Assembly: GCA_946480785.1 (NCBI GenBank)
Contig: CAMLLD010000083.1
Location: 1-24,760 of the forward strand
Direction of reading: 5' to 3'
Length of the DNA stretch: 24,760 nt
Origin: an uncultured Blastocatellia bacterium
Lineage (GTDB): Bacteria > Acidobacteriota > Blastocatellia > Pyrinomonadales > Pyrinomonadaceae
The notes below the pieces were generated by a model. The model was not told the DNA's origin. It saw only the letters and a program-made list of their open reading frames with translations, and did not search any database. A program made the translations under genes and the position numbers. Below are positions 1 to 8,997 of this stretch, piece after piece. Position 1 is the stretch's first letter. Every line of letters begins with the position of its first letter.

Positions 1-56
1 CTGTGTGCTCAAAAAAACTCTTGACAACGGAGACCGCTTCATAGATGGGCTGACAC

Positions 57-80
57 TAGCAAACACCTTCGGTGTTCAAT
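57..80. repeat. Short palindromic repeat (REP-like), upstream of lepB
   Basis: The core AACACCTTCGGTGTT (62-76) is a perfect 6-bp stem with a TTC-type loop. It is flanked by CTAGC on the left, and a closely related version, GAACGCCTTCGGCGTTC with the same left flank (ACTAGC), occurs at 17023-17044. The two copies differ by compensatory changes that keep the stem. This marks them as members of one dispersed palindrome family rather than chance hairpins. No function is visible; it may act as a transcription or recombination boundary before the lepB operon. Confidence 0.6.
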
Positions 81-149
81 AGCGGATCCCCTCGGGTCCA
101 AGAGCCGGCGCCTCGGCGTCAATTAGGACACGGACGGCGGCACCGAAAC

Positions 150-178
150 TTGACCAGTGCCGGTAACGTATCTAGGAT
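150..178 (+). promoter_or_regulatory. Probable sigma-70-type promoter of lepB
   Basis: TTGACC (150-155), a 17-bp spacer, then TAGGAT (173-178). The -35 has five of six consensus bases and the -10 has four. The predicted transcription start is about 185, two to four bases before the lepB ATG at 188, so the message would be nearly leaderless. No Shine-Dalgarno sequence competes in this stretch, although the AGGA inside the -10 could be read as a weak one. Confidence 0.5.
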
Positions 179-187
179 GTTTTTTCG

Positions 188-1087
188 ATGGCCAGTAATC
201 CAACTACTAACAAGGTAAGCAACGGCGAAACGGAGACTACGACCGAAGCCAGGCCTTTTTCTTTCTCGCGTCTCATCAATCGTAACGGCCACGACAAGAA
301 CACTCCGCCCGCGCCGGCGCCGGTGCAGGGGCCGCCGAAGAGCGTCTGGCGTGAATACTTCGAGTCGGCAGTTGTGACCGTGGTCATGGCCCTGTTTGGC
401 ATGACCTTCATCGTGCAGGCGGTGAAGGTGCCGACCGGCTCGATGCAGAATACGATCACGATTGGCGATCATTTGCTGGTCAACAAGTTCATTTTTGCGC
501 CCGGCACGTCTTTGCCGTTTCTGCCGCAACGCGAGATCAGGCGCGGCGACATCATCGTCTTCAAGTATCCCGGCAACAAGTACGAACCCGATCGCGATCA
601 GCGTCCCGACAACACACCGATACTCACCAACTACGTGAAGCGCGTGATCGGCATTCCCGGCGATCACATCAAGATCAACGGCAAGGACGTCATCGTCAAC
701 AATGAAATCATCCCCGAGCACCGGATCACCGTGGAAGAAGTCGGTGACAAGGCGCCGTTGAAGATCCTTTCCGATCCGCCGCGGCAACCCGGCGATCGTT
801 ACGACGTCTATCACAAGCCATACTTTGATACCGACGGGCGCGAACGCAACGTGTTCGAAGGCAAAGACGAGCTCATCGTGCCGCCGAACAGTTACTTCGT
901 GATGGGCGACAATCGCGACAACAGTGAAGACAGCCGCTACTGGGGTTTCGTGCCTCGCGATCTCGTGATTGGTCGCGCGATGTTTGTTTACTGGTCTTAC
1001 GACGAGAGCGCGGAGTCTACGGGGTCGTTCATCACCGACTTCTTCAAGAACACTCGCTGGAAACGCACCGGCACTTTGGTGAAGTAG
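188..1087 (+). CDS. lepB: Signal peptidase I
   Basis: Type I signal peptidase (family S26), which cleaves signal peptides from exported preproteins on the outer face of the inner membrane. The 299-residue product has a polar, Pro-rich N-terminal tail (about 1-52), one transmembrane helix (about 60-80), and then the catalytic domain. The nucleophile is Ser85 in PTGSMQNT and the general base is Lys151 in NYVKRVIGIPGD. The late conserved box GDNRDNSEDSRYWGFVP is intact. The length is typical for acidobacterial and other Gram-negative enzymes. The ATG at 188 fits the promoter just upstream. The next gene starts 1 nt after the stop, so lepB appears to head an operon of exported proteins, its own likely substrates. 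Family and catalytic residues are clear from the sequence; operon membership is inferred. Confidence 0.97.
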   Translation: MASNPTTNKVSNGETETTTEARPFSFSRLINRNGHDKNTPPAPAPVQGPPKSVWREYFESAVVTVVMALFGMTFIVQAVKVPTGSMQNTITIGDHLLVNKFIFAPGTSLPFLPQREIRRGDIIVFKYPGNKYEPDRDQRPDNTPILTNYVKRVIGIPGDHIKINGKDVIVNNEIIPEHRITVEEVGDKAPLKILSDPPRQPGDRYDVYHKPYFDTDGRERNVFEGKDELIVPPNSYFVMGDNRDNSEDSRYWGFVPRDLVIGRAMFVYWSYDESAESTGSFITDFFKNTRWKRTGTLVK

Positions 1088-1088
1088 T

Positions 1089-1865
1089 GTGTACCGCCAT
1101 TATCGAAAGCCAGTCTGTTCCTCGTTACTCACGCTGATTCTGCTTGTCTGCGCTGTCAACACCGCAGCGCAGAAGAGGTCTAAAAAGAAACCAGCCGCAG
1201 CCGCGCCCGCGCAAGTCACCGAATTAGCCAAGCTGCGCGAGCAGTACGTTCAAGCCACCAAAGACTACAAAGCCAGCCTCGAAAAACTGCTGGCCTTCTA
1301 CGAGGCCGACGTAACTAAAGCCGAAGAGAAACTCGCGCTCGCGCAAAAGTTACTAGCCGAAGGACTCATCGCCAAAGCACAGGTCACGGACGACGAGCAC
1401 GCTCTCGCTGCGGCCCAAACGAAAGTCACCGAGACGAAGCGGCAGATGAGTGGCGCTGACGATCAGATCGCGGGTGTGCTGGTGGAAGAGGACGCCGATC
1501 AGCAACTCGCGAAAAACCTGGCGCTCGCCAAGCAACGGTTGGTTCGTACTTCGTCCTTCATTCGTTTCACCGGCGGTCCCGGCTGGAACCTTGGCGAAGC
1601 GTGGAAAGTGCAACGCTTCTTTTCCGACACGTTTCATCGTGAGCTGCCGATCGCCGTTTTCGGCCAGGGCGCGATTCACGATCGCTGGCGGTTGGACCAT
1701 CACAACTCAATGGACATTCAGCTTCACCCGGACAGCGCCGAAGGCCAGGCGCTGCTGAACTTCCTGCAACGCAACGCGATTCCTTTCCTCGCGTTTCGCG
1801 CGGCGATTCCCGGCACCGCTACCGGTCCACACATTCACATCGGCAGACCATCTCATCGCTATTGA
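1089..1865 (+). CDS. Exported coiled-coil protein with LAS/M15-like metallopeptidase C-terminus
   Basis: The 258-residue product starts with GTG, one base after the lepB stop, suggesting translational coupling. A basic start and hydrophobic run (about 11-27, ending VNTAAQ) form a signal peptide. Residues about 43-150 are charged and heptad-like, with the alternating Ala/Leu/Lys pattern seen in TolC/HlyD-type helical hairpins. The C-terminal 80 residues contain His204/His205, Asp209 and a final GPHIHIG motif (His248, His250). The H-x(3-4)-D plus H-x-H layout resembles the zinc site of LAS peptidases (M15 D-Ala-D-Ala carboxypeptidases and relatives), although the canonical spacing is H-x6-D. 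A cell-wall peptidase role is an inference; it may only keep the fold. I cannot name a specific family. Confidence 0.75.
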   Translation: MYRHYRKPVCSSLLTLILLVCAVNTAAQKRSKKKPAAAAPAQVTELAKLREQYVQATKDYKASLEKLLAFYEADVTKAEEKLALAQKLLAEGLIAKAQVTDDEHALAAAQTKVTETKRQMSGADDQIAGVLVEEDADQQLAKNLALAKQRLVRTSSFIRFTGGPGWNLGEAWKVQRFFSDTFHRELPIAVFGQGAIHDRWRLDHHNSMDIQLHPDSAEGQALLNFLQRNAIPFLAFRAAIPGTATGPHIHIGRPSHRY

Positions 1866-1871
1866 CTACTC

Positions 1872-2972
1872 ATGCGAACCATCACATCTTTGCTTCTCGG
1901 CGCAACTATACTTTTGACTTCAATCACACTCGTGCAAGCACAAGACGGCGGCAACGCACTCACTGAGAAAGAAGCGTCGCACTTCGCGGCGCTCGCGCTG
2001 AAGTGCGTCACGCGCGAGTTTCCCAACAAGCCCGAGCACGTCATCAACAACAACAGCGAAGTGCAGAGTCCGAAGACACTGCATCCGGCTTTCTACGGTT
2101 GCTATGACTGGCACTCGTCCGTGCACGGTCACTGGATGCTGGTCCGTCTGTTGAAATCGTTTCCGAACCTGCCCGAGTCAGCCCAGATTAGATCGGCGCT
2201 CAACGCGAACCTCACCGCCGAAAACATCCAGGCCGAAGTCGCTTACATGAAGCAACCGAACCGGCAGTCGTTCGAGCGCACTTACGGTTGGGCCTGGGCT
2301 TTGAAACTCGCCGAAGAGCTGCACTCATGGAACGACACTGACGGCACGCGCTGGTCCACAAACCTCAAGCCGCTGGCCGAACTCCTCTCCGCTTCGTACC
2401 GAAATTTTCTGCCGAAGCAGACCTATCCCATCCGCACCGGCGTGCATCCAAACACCGCTTTCGGATTAGCGTTTGCGCTCGACTACGCCAAAGCAACCGG
2501 CGATCGCGAACTCGAAGCTTTACTGAACGAGCGCAGCCGCACTTACTTTACAAAGGACGCGAATTATCCCGGCGCCTGGGAGCCCGGCGGCGAAGATTTC
2601 TTTTCCGCGGCGTTGATGGAAGCCGATCTGATGCGGCGCGTGATGAAGCCGGCGGAGTTTGCCGCGTGGTTTCATCGCTTCCTGCCGGGAGTTGCGAAAG
2701 GCAATCCGCCAGAGTTGCTACAGCCGGCGCTGGTCACGGATCGCAGCGATCCGAAACTCGTGCATCTCGACGGCTTGAATCTCAGTCGCGCGTGGTGCAT
2801 GCGCAGCATCGCGCGAGCCTTGCCCGCTAACGATCCCGCGCGCGCTGTTTTGTCTGAGTCTGCTGACAAACATGCGGCGGCCGCGTTGGCCCACGTCGCG
2901 AGCGGAGACTACGCCGGCGAGCACTGGCTTGCGTCGTTTGCGGTGTACCTGTTGTCGACGACGCAGAATTAG
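1872..2972 (+). CDS. DUF2891 family exported protein
   Basis: The 366-residue protein has a signal peptide (about 1-23, ending TLVQAQ). The mature part matches what I recall of DUF2891: an early HPAFYGCYDWHSSVHGHW block, a central RTYGWAWALKLAEEL block, and a NTAFGLAFALDYA helix pair. These suggest an alpha/alpha-toroid-like fold of the kind found in glycan-active enzymes. Conserved Trp, His and Asp residues (DWHSSVHGHW) would suit a sugar-binding cleft, but no catalytic activity is established for the family to my knowledge. The ATG lies six bases after the preceding stop without a Shine-Dalgarno sequence, so translation probably depends on coupling. It sits between a peptidase-like protein and alpha-2-macroglobulin, so an envelope role is plausible. 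Confidence 0.85.
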   Translation: MRTITSLLLGATILLTSITLVQAQDGGNALTEKEASHFAALALKCVTREFPNKPEHVINNNSEVQSPKTLHPAFYGCYDWHSSVHGHWMLVRLLKSFPNLPESAQIRSALNANLTAENIQAEVAYMKQPNRQSFERTYGWAWALKLAEELHSWNDTDGTRWSTNLKPLAELLSASYRNFLPKQTYPIRTGVHPNTAFGLAFALDYAKATGDRELEALLNERSRTYFTKDANYPGAWEPGGEDFFSAALMEADLMRRVMKPAEFAAWFHRFLPGVAKGNPPELLQPALVTDRSDPKLVHLDGLNLSRAWCMRSIARALPANDPARAVLSESADKHAAAALAHVASGDYAGEHWLASFAVYLLSTTQN

Positions 2973-3032
2973 TTCTCTCAACTGCAAGTCTCCCCGCCTC
3001 AGCCGTTCAATCCGTGGTTTTGGTATCCGACT

Positions 3033-6000
3033 ATGAAAACTACAGCTATCTCCATCACGGCCCTTTTCTTCCTCATCTTCAACGCCTTCGTGCAACAACC
3101 CGACTACGCGCGGCTGAAAGCCGAAGCGGAGACGCAGTACGCGCAAGGCTCTTACGCGCGCGCGAATGAGACCTACGCGCGTGTCGACAAGAGCAAGCTG
3201 GACGCTGCGGAGCTTCGTTGGGTTGAGTTTCGTTTAGCCGACACGTCGTGGCGCGCACAGAACGGCAGCGAGACCGCGGACAATACAAAGTACGAGCAGG
3301 CGCAGAAGCGACTCGAAGAACTGGTTCGTGTTGCCGATAAGGACGAGGATCGCGATCCCGTTTGGGCTGAAGCGCACGAGTCGCTCGCGGATCTCTTCTG
3401 GACCAGGCAGGGCGTGATGAACTGGGGCGTCGCGTGGCCCCACTATCAACAGGCGCTCGACTGGTGGGCCGGACAGCGCGAGCTCGATCGCGCGCGCGAT
3501 CGCTATCTCAAGATCGTTTTCAAGGCCTCGCAGCCGCCAAATGTAAACGAGTACTACGTCTACAGTTATTACGGCAATAACATTCCGCTCGACATCCTCG
3601 AAAACGCACTCAAGATCAGCACGACGACCAACGACAAGGCACATCTTCATTACCTGATCGCGATGACGATGCGTGCCAGCGGCGACGGCACGCCGTCAAT
3701 GATCCAGCGCGTGCCTGATGAATTTGAAGCAGCACTCACAGGGGGACGACAGAACGACTGGTACGACGATGCGCTTTTTCATTACGCGGAGTGGATGAAC
3801 AACGCGGGCACGCTGCGTTCGCTGGGCGACGGCGAGTGGCGGCAACAACCAGACTACGCGAAAGCACTCGAACTGCTGCGCCGTCTCGTCAGAGAGTATG
3901 CGAAAGGTGAAACACGTTATTACGATCAGGCGTCGGCGCTGATCAAGGACATCACTGACCCGACGATCGCAGTCGGTGTCGGCAACACCTTCATGCCGGG
4001 GTCGGAGATTGAATTTGAGTTGAATGCGCGCAACGTGCGCCGCGTCGACTTCGCGCTTTACAAGTTTGATGTGACGCGCGACGTACGCTTCACCAGAATC
4101 GGTGATGATGATGAAGGCGACGTGGAAGGTGGATCGTGGCTGCAAAAGCTGGCGCTGAACGGACCGCCGGCTAAGGCCTGGTCCAAAAACATCGACAACA
4201 GCGAGCCGCATCAGCCGTTCAGCGGCGCGATTCGTGTCGAAGGTAAATTACCGGCGGGCGCATATCTGCTCGAAGCAAAGAGCGGCTCACTCTCCTCGCG
4301 CGAGCTCGTGCTCGTCACCGATGCGACCCTCGTGATCAAAGCGTCGGTTCGGCAGGGCCTCACGTTCTTTGCCGACGCAATCACCGGCGCGCCGATTCCC
4401 AACGCGAACGTCGTGCTTTGGGAGCAGTACTACCTGAACGACCGGTGGCACTGGCGTCGCTTACGCCAGACCACTGACAGCGACGGCCTCGCGCATTTCG
4501 ATCTCCGCCGTGTAAGCAATTCGACGAATCTCTTCGCGATGGCTTCGCTCAACGATCGACAAGCGTATGCATTCGCGAATTCTTATGCCCAGTCGCTACA
4601 GGATGGCTGGCGCATTTACGCCTTCACCGATCGGCCCGCGTATCGTCCGAAAGAGACGATGCAGTGGAAGTTCATCGCGCGCCGGCAAGGCGATGGAGTC
4701 TACACAACACCCGCGAATCAAGTCGTCGAGTATCAGATCACCGATCCGCGCGGCACGAAAGTGAAGGAAGGCACGGCCACACTCAACGCGTTTGGCAGCG
4801 CATGGGGCTCACTCGAGTTGAGCGAAGAGTGGCCGCTTGGCGAATACCAGGTTCAGTTTTGGGACGAGGGAAAAAGTCACAACATCGGCAGTGCGCGGTT
4901 GTTTCGACTCGAAGAGTACAAGCTGCCCGAGTTCAAGGTGACGGTGAAAACACCCGAGGAGAACGGCCGGAAGAAAGCGTTTCGCAGCGGCGAGCAGGTC
5001 GAAGTCGAGGTGCAGGCTGATTACTACTTCGGTGGTCCAGTCAGCGATGCCACCGTCGAAGTGGTGGTCTATCAAAACCCGTTCTATCACTACTGGTTTC
5101 CGCGGCGCGATTATCCGTGGTACTACGACGACCTCGAACAGCAACGCTCGCGTTACTACGGCGGCCGCGGCCCGGAGATAAAACGCGAGAAACTCAAGAC
5201 GGACTCGACCGGCAAAGCAAAGCTCACGTTCGACACGCCGCGCGAGAATTACAACCAGGATTACCAGTTCACGATCGAAGCGCGCGTCGTCGATTCCTCG
5301 CGCCGCGAGATCCTCGCCCAGGACACGGTCCGCGTGACGCGACAACGTTATTACGTCTATCCGCGTCCGGAGCAGAACATCTATCGGCCCAAAGACAAAG
5401 TCACGGTGGACCTCACGGCGATCGACGCGAACGAACAGCCGATCCAAACCGAAGGCACTGTGAAAGTCACGCGCGATTACTGGTGGGAAGTTTGGATCGA
5501 TCCGCGTGGCCGCGAAGTGCAGGGCGAAGAGTTGAAGCAGTTGCGCGAGCGCTCGGACGTGTTTCCGCCCGCGCCGCCGCGCGGCCTGCGCCCGTGGCAG
5601 TTGAAGTTTCGCGGTTATCAGCACGAAGACATCGTTACGCAAACAGTGAAGACTGACGCCGAAGGTGAAGCCGAAGTCAGTTTCACGCCCGACAAGGAAG
5701 GCTATTATCGCGTCGCGTGGCAGAGCAGTCAGGGCGTCGATCCGAAACGCGATCGCTTTCTGCCGCCGATCAAAGCCGAGACTTATGTCTTCGTGGCGAC
5801 GAACGCGACGACCGAACTCGGCTATCGTCATGGCTCACTCGAATTGATCGTCGATAAGGATACTTTCCGCGCGGGCCAAACCGCGCCCGTCATGATCAAC
5901 GTGGCCGCGCCGGATCGCTGGGTGTTGTTCAGTGTGGAAGGCGACGACTTGTACAGCTACAAGGTGGTCCACGTCACGGGCACCGCGAAGCTGATCGAGG

Positions 6001-8924
6001 TTCCGGTCGAAGAGAAACACGTGCCCAACGTTTATCTCAGTGCGGCCATGATGAGCGACGCAAACTTCTACGTCGATACGAAGCAGGTGGTCGTGCCGCC
6101 GGTCGCGCAGTTTCTGGCGGTAGCCGTGAAAGCAGATCGCGAACAGTATCAGCCGCGTGAAGAAGGAACGTTATCGATCCTCACGAAAGACGTTGACGGC
6201 CGGCCGATATCGACCGAAGTTGCGCTGGGTTTGATAGACGATTCGGTGAAGTACATTCAAGGCGATTACGCGGGTGATCCGCGCCAGTTCTATTACGGAC
6301 AGAAGCGCGGCCACATGGTCCAAACGTCAAGCACGTTGAGTGTGAAGCAGTACGCGCGGTTGGTGGAGGTCAACGGCCAGTTGCGCGACGAGCGGCAAGT
6401 CCAGGCGAAGGACAAAGAAGAGTTTCAAGTGCTGCGCTCCGATGACGGCTCCGTCAATGCGTCGCGTCAGACCGTCGCCGAGTTCGGCGTGGGGCGGGGC
6501 GCACCGCTAGATGAGATTACCGAGTCAGTAACAGTCGCGGATAAAGCGATGGTGGCACTTCCGATCAACGGACGCCAGGTGCAATCGCTGAATGCGTTGA
6601 CGCCCGGTGTTGCCGGTGCTCTACCCCCGCCGCCCGGCCAGGAACCGGCGGTGCAGGTGCGCAGTGATTTCCGTTCAACGATCCTCTGGCTGCCGGATGT
6701 GAAAACAGATGCGAACGGCGCCGCCAGCGTGAAGGTAAAGTATCCCGATTCACTCACGACCTGGACCGCGACCGCGCGCGCCGCTAGCACGACGAATCAA
6801 TTCGGCATCGGCGACACGTCGACGCGAACAAAGCAGCCTTTGATCGTTCGCCTGCAAGCGCCGCGTTTCTTTGTCGTCGGCGATCAGGTAACCGTCTCCG
6901 CCGTCATTAACAACAACACGGACAAGCCGATGAGTGTCGCGCCCAAGTTGGACGCCGAAGGTTTGACCATCTCGGGTTCCGGGGCGGCGCCGGTCGAAGT
7001 CAAAGCAAATAGCGAAACGCGCGTCGATTGGCAGGTGAACGTCACGCACGCGAGCGAAGCGCGTTTGAAAGTCGAAGCTCGCGGCGAGCAATACGCCGAT
7101 GCGATGGAAAAGAGTTTCACGATTTTCGAACACGGTATCGAGAAGTTTGTCTCCCGCTCGGGCAAGATGCGCGGCGACAGCGTCGCGGTCAAACTCGACA
7201 TTCCGAAAGAGCGCCGTGCTGCCTCGACTCAGCTCACGGTCCAAATCGCGCCCAGCATGGCTACCACGATGCTCGATGCGCTGCCGTATCTGATCGACTA
7301 CCCGTACGGCTGCACCGAGCAAACGATGAGTCGCTTTCTGCCGGCGGTGATCACGGCGAAGACGCTGCGCGATCTCGGACTCAAGCCCGAAACCGCGATG
7401 AACAAGATCTTCGGTGGCATCGAAGAAGCGACCGCAGACGCCACGCATCCCAAAGGTCGTCACGATCTTAAAGAGCTCGACGCGATGACGAAACAGAGTC
7501 TCGCGCGTCTCTATGACTTCCAGCACAGCGACGGCGGCTGGGGTTGGTGGAAGCAGGGCGACAGCGATCACTTCATGACTGCCTACGTGATTTGGGGCAT
7601 GACGCTCGCGCGCCAGGCCGGCATCGACGTGAAGTCTGACGTGCTCGAACGAGCAGTTAGTTATCTCGATAAGGAACTCGTCGAAGAAGAGACGAACTAC
7701 GACGAGCAGGCGTGGATGTTGCACGCGCTCGCGGTTTATCACAACGCGCAACAAGCTTCGCAGGTCGGGAAGTTTCAGGACACGGCGTTTCGCAATCTTT
7801 GGACCAACCGCGACAAGTTGAATGCCTACACGCGCGCGCTGCTTGCTTTGTCGGCGCACAACTACGGTTTCAACACCGAAGCAAAGACGCTGATCGAGAA
7901 CCTCGAAAACGGCGTGAAGTTCGATTCGCAACCCGACACGTCGATCGTGCAGCGTGGCGCGCAAACGTCCGATCCTTCCGTGATCGGCACGGCGCACTGG
8001 GGCGAAGACGGTATTTACTGGCGCTGGTCCGACGGCGGTGTCGAAGCTACAGCGTTCGCGTTGCGCGCGCTGTTGGCGATCGATCCGCAAAACAAGCTCG
8101 TCGAGCCGGTGACAAACTGGCTAATCAAAAACCGCCGCGGCGCGCAGTGGAGCAACACGCGCGACACCGCGATCGTGGTGCTAACGCTCAACGACTTCCT
8201 GCGCGTGAGCGGGGAAGTGCAGCCGGTGGTCGGCTACGAGTTGCTGGTCAACGGGACTCCGGTTACGACGAAACAGATCACCACGGATGAAGCGTTGAGC
8301 GCGCCGAGCAAGTTTGCAATTTCGCGCGAGCTGATCCGCGACGGACAAAACGAGATCACGATCGTGCGCAAGAACGGCAGTGGTCCGCTCTACTTCTCGG
8401 CGCAGGCAGAGTTCTTCAGTCTCGAAGAACCGCTGAAACCTGCCGGCAACGAGATCTTCGTGCGCCGCCAGTATTTCAAGCTCGTGAATCACCCGACGCT
8501 GCTCAAAGGCATCGTCTCCGAGCGCGTTCCGTTTAATGATGGCGACGCCGTGAAGAGCGGCGATCGCATTGAGGTCGTGTTGACGGTCGAAGCGAAGAAC
8601 AACTACGAGTACCTGCTGTTTGAAGATCTGAAACCGGCGGGACTCGAAGCGGTGCAGGTTCGCAGTGGCGATGACGTGATGATTCGCGAGTTGAAGTCGG
8701 GTGGTGGATTCACGGGCCGCTCGCGTTGGGTTTACCAGGAGTTGCGCGATCGGAAGGTGGCATTATTTATAGACCATCTGCCGGAAGGCGTGTGGCAGGT
8801 GAGTTACGAGATACGGGCCGAAGCGCCGGGCGCATTTCATGCGCTGCCGGTGTTGGGCCATGCGATGTACGTGCCCGAGATCCGCACCAACGGCGCCGAG
8901 ACGCGCGTACGCGTGGTCGATTAG
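3033..8924 (+). CDS. Bacterial alpha-2-macroglobulin family protein, 1963 residues
   Basis: A very large exported protein related to bacterial alpha-2-macroglobulins, which trap proteases through a reactive thioester. A signal peptide (about 1-20) lacks a lipobox Cys, so it is predicted soluble or periplasmic rather than a YfhM-type lipoprotein. Residues about 25-330 are helical and TPR-like. MG domains follow, with the typical RPAYRPKETMQWKF strand near 533 and IYRPKDKV near 785. The A2M signature region (STILWLPDVKTD, then SLTTWTATA) begins near 1215. The thioester motif is intact: YPYGCTEQTM, Cys1427-Thr-Glu-Gln1430, followed by an alpha/alpha toroid (GGWGWWKQGDSD). A C-terminal receptor-binding-like domain ends the protein. 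It is longer than the roughly 1650 residues of E. coli YfhM, mainly because of the N-terminal helices. No penicillin-binding protein 1C gene lies beside it. Residues about 1160-1200 hold an odd TonB-plug-like insertion (see findings). Confidence 0.95.
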   Translation: MKTTAISITALFFLIFNAFVQQPDYARLKAEAETQYAQGSYARANETYARVDKSKLDAAELRWVEFRLADTSWRAQNGSETADNTKYEQAQKRLEELVRVADKDEDRDPVWAEAHESLADLFWTRQGVMNWGVAWPHYQQALDWWAGQRELDRARDRYLKIVFKASQPPNVNEYYVYSYYGNNIPLDILENALKISTTTNDKAHLHYLIAMTMRASGDGTPSMIQRVPDEFEAALTGGRQNDWYDDALFHYAEWMNNAGTLRSLGDGEWRQQPDYAKALELLRRLVREYAKGETRYYDQASALIKDITDPTIAVGVGNTFMPGSEIEFELNARNVRRVDFALYKFDVTRDVRFTRIGDDDEGDVEGGSWLQKLALNGPPAKAWSKNIDNSEPHQPFSGAIRVEGKLPAGAYLLEAKSGSLSSRELVLVTDATLVIKASVRQGLTFFADAITGAPIPNANVVLWEQYYLNDRWHWRRLRQTTDSDGLAHFDLRRVSNSTNLFAMASLNDRQAYAFANSYAQSLQDGWRIYAFTDRPAYRPKETMQWKFIARRQGDGVYTTPANQVVEYQITDPRGTKVKEGTATLNAFGSAWGSLELSEEWPLGEYQVQFWDEGKSHNIGSARLFRLEEYKLPEFKVTVKTPEENGRKKAFRSGEQVEVEVQADYYFGGPVSDATVEVVVYQNPFYHYWFPRRDYPWYYDDLEQQRSRYYGGRGPEIKREKLKTDSTGKAKLTFDTPRENYNQDYQFTIEARVVDSSRREILAQDTVRVTRQRYYVYPRPEQNIYRPKDKVTVDLTAIDANEQPIQTEGTVKVTRDYWWEVWIDPRGREVQGEELKQLRERSDVFPPAPPRGLRPWQLKFRGYQHEDIVTQTVKTDAEGEAEVSFTPDKEGYYRVAWQSSQGVDPKRDRFLPPIKAETYVFVATNATTELGYRHGSLELIVDKDTFRAGQTAPVMINVAAPDRWVLFSVEGDDLYSYKVVHVTGTAKLIEVPVEEKHVPNVYLSAAMMSDANFYVDTKQVVVPPVAQFLAVAVKADREQYQPREEGTLSILTKDVDGRPISTEVALGLIDDSVKYIQGDYAGDPRQFYYGQKRGHMVQTSSTLSVKQYARLVEVNGQLRDERQVQAKDKEEFQVLRSDDGSVNASRQTVAEFGVGRGAPLDEITESVTVADKAMVALPINGRQVQSLNALTPGVAGALPPPPGQEPAVQVRSDFRSTILWLPDVKTDANGAASVKVKYPDSLTTWTATARAASTTNQFGIGDTSTRTKQPLIVRLQAPRFFVVGDQVTVSAVINNNTDKPMSVAPKLDAEGLTISGSGAAPVEVKANSETRVDWQVNVTHASEARLKVEARGEQYADAMEKSFTIFEHGIEKFVSRSGKMRGDSVAVKLDIPKERRAASTQLTVQIAPSMATTMLDALPYLIDYPYGCTEQTMSRFLPAVITAKTLRDLGLKPETAMNKIFGGIEEATADATHPKGRHDLKELDAMTKQSLARLYDFQHSDGGWGWWKQGDSDHFMTAYVIWGMTLARQAGIDVKSDVLERAVSYLDKELVEEETNYDEQAWMLHALAVYHNAQQASQVGKFQDTAFRNLWTNRDKLNAYTRALLALSAHNYGFNTEAKTLIENLENGVKFDSQPDTSIVQRGAQTSDPSVIGTAHWGEDGIYWRWSDGGVEATAFALRALLAIDPQNKLVEPVTNWLIKNRRGAQWSNTRDTAIVVLTLNDFLRVSGEVQPVVGYELLVNGTPVTTKQITTDEALSAPSKFAISRELIRDGQNEITIVRKNGSGPLYFSAQAEFFSLEEPLKPAGNEIFVRRQYFKLVNHPTLLKGIVSERVPFNDGDAVKSGDRIEVVLTVEAKNNYEYLLFEDLKPAGLEAVQVRSGDDVMIRELKSGGGFTGRSRWVYQELRDRKVALFIDHLPEGVWQVSYEIRAEAPGAFHALPVLGHAMYVPEIRTNGAETRVRVVD

Positions 8925-8926
8925 GC

Positions 8927-8997
8927 CACGGATTTTCACGGACGAACACGGACGATTCTTAGTCAGTGGAGATCCGTGTTTGTCCGTGTAGTCCGTG
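8927..8997. repeat. Imperfect inverted repeat of CACGGA units between convergent genes
   Basis: The left arm (8927-8953) carries three CACGGA/CACGGAC units and the right arm (8971-8997) carries the complementary TCCGTG units, separated by about 17 bases. The arms pair imperfectly over about 26 bp. The element fills the whole gap between two converging genes and reaches the stop codon of the minus-strand gene. It probably works as a bidirectional transcription stop despite lacking clear T-tracts. It is also a copy of a dispersed CACGGAT-type repeat that recurs inside a coding region at 19446-19471. Confidence 0.65.

Noticed and set aside
21..49. TTGACA at 21-26 as the lepB promoter
   Set aside because: No acceptable -10 lies 16-18 bp downstream (44-49 is GATGGG). 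The 150-178 pair fits better, although a distal promoter is not excluded.
4809..8090. Long antisense frames opposite the alpha-2-macroglobulin gene
   Set aside because: They are composition shadows of GC-rich codons, Arg/His-rich, with no family features, no ribosome-binding sites and complete overlap with a well-supported gene.
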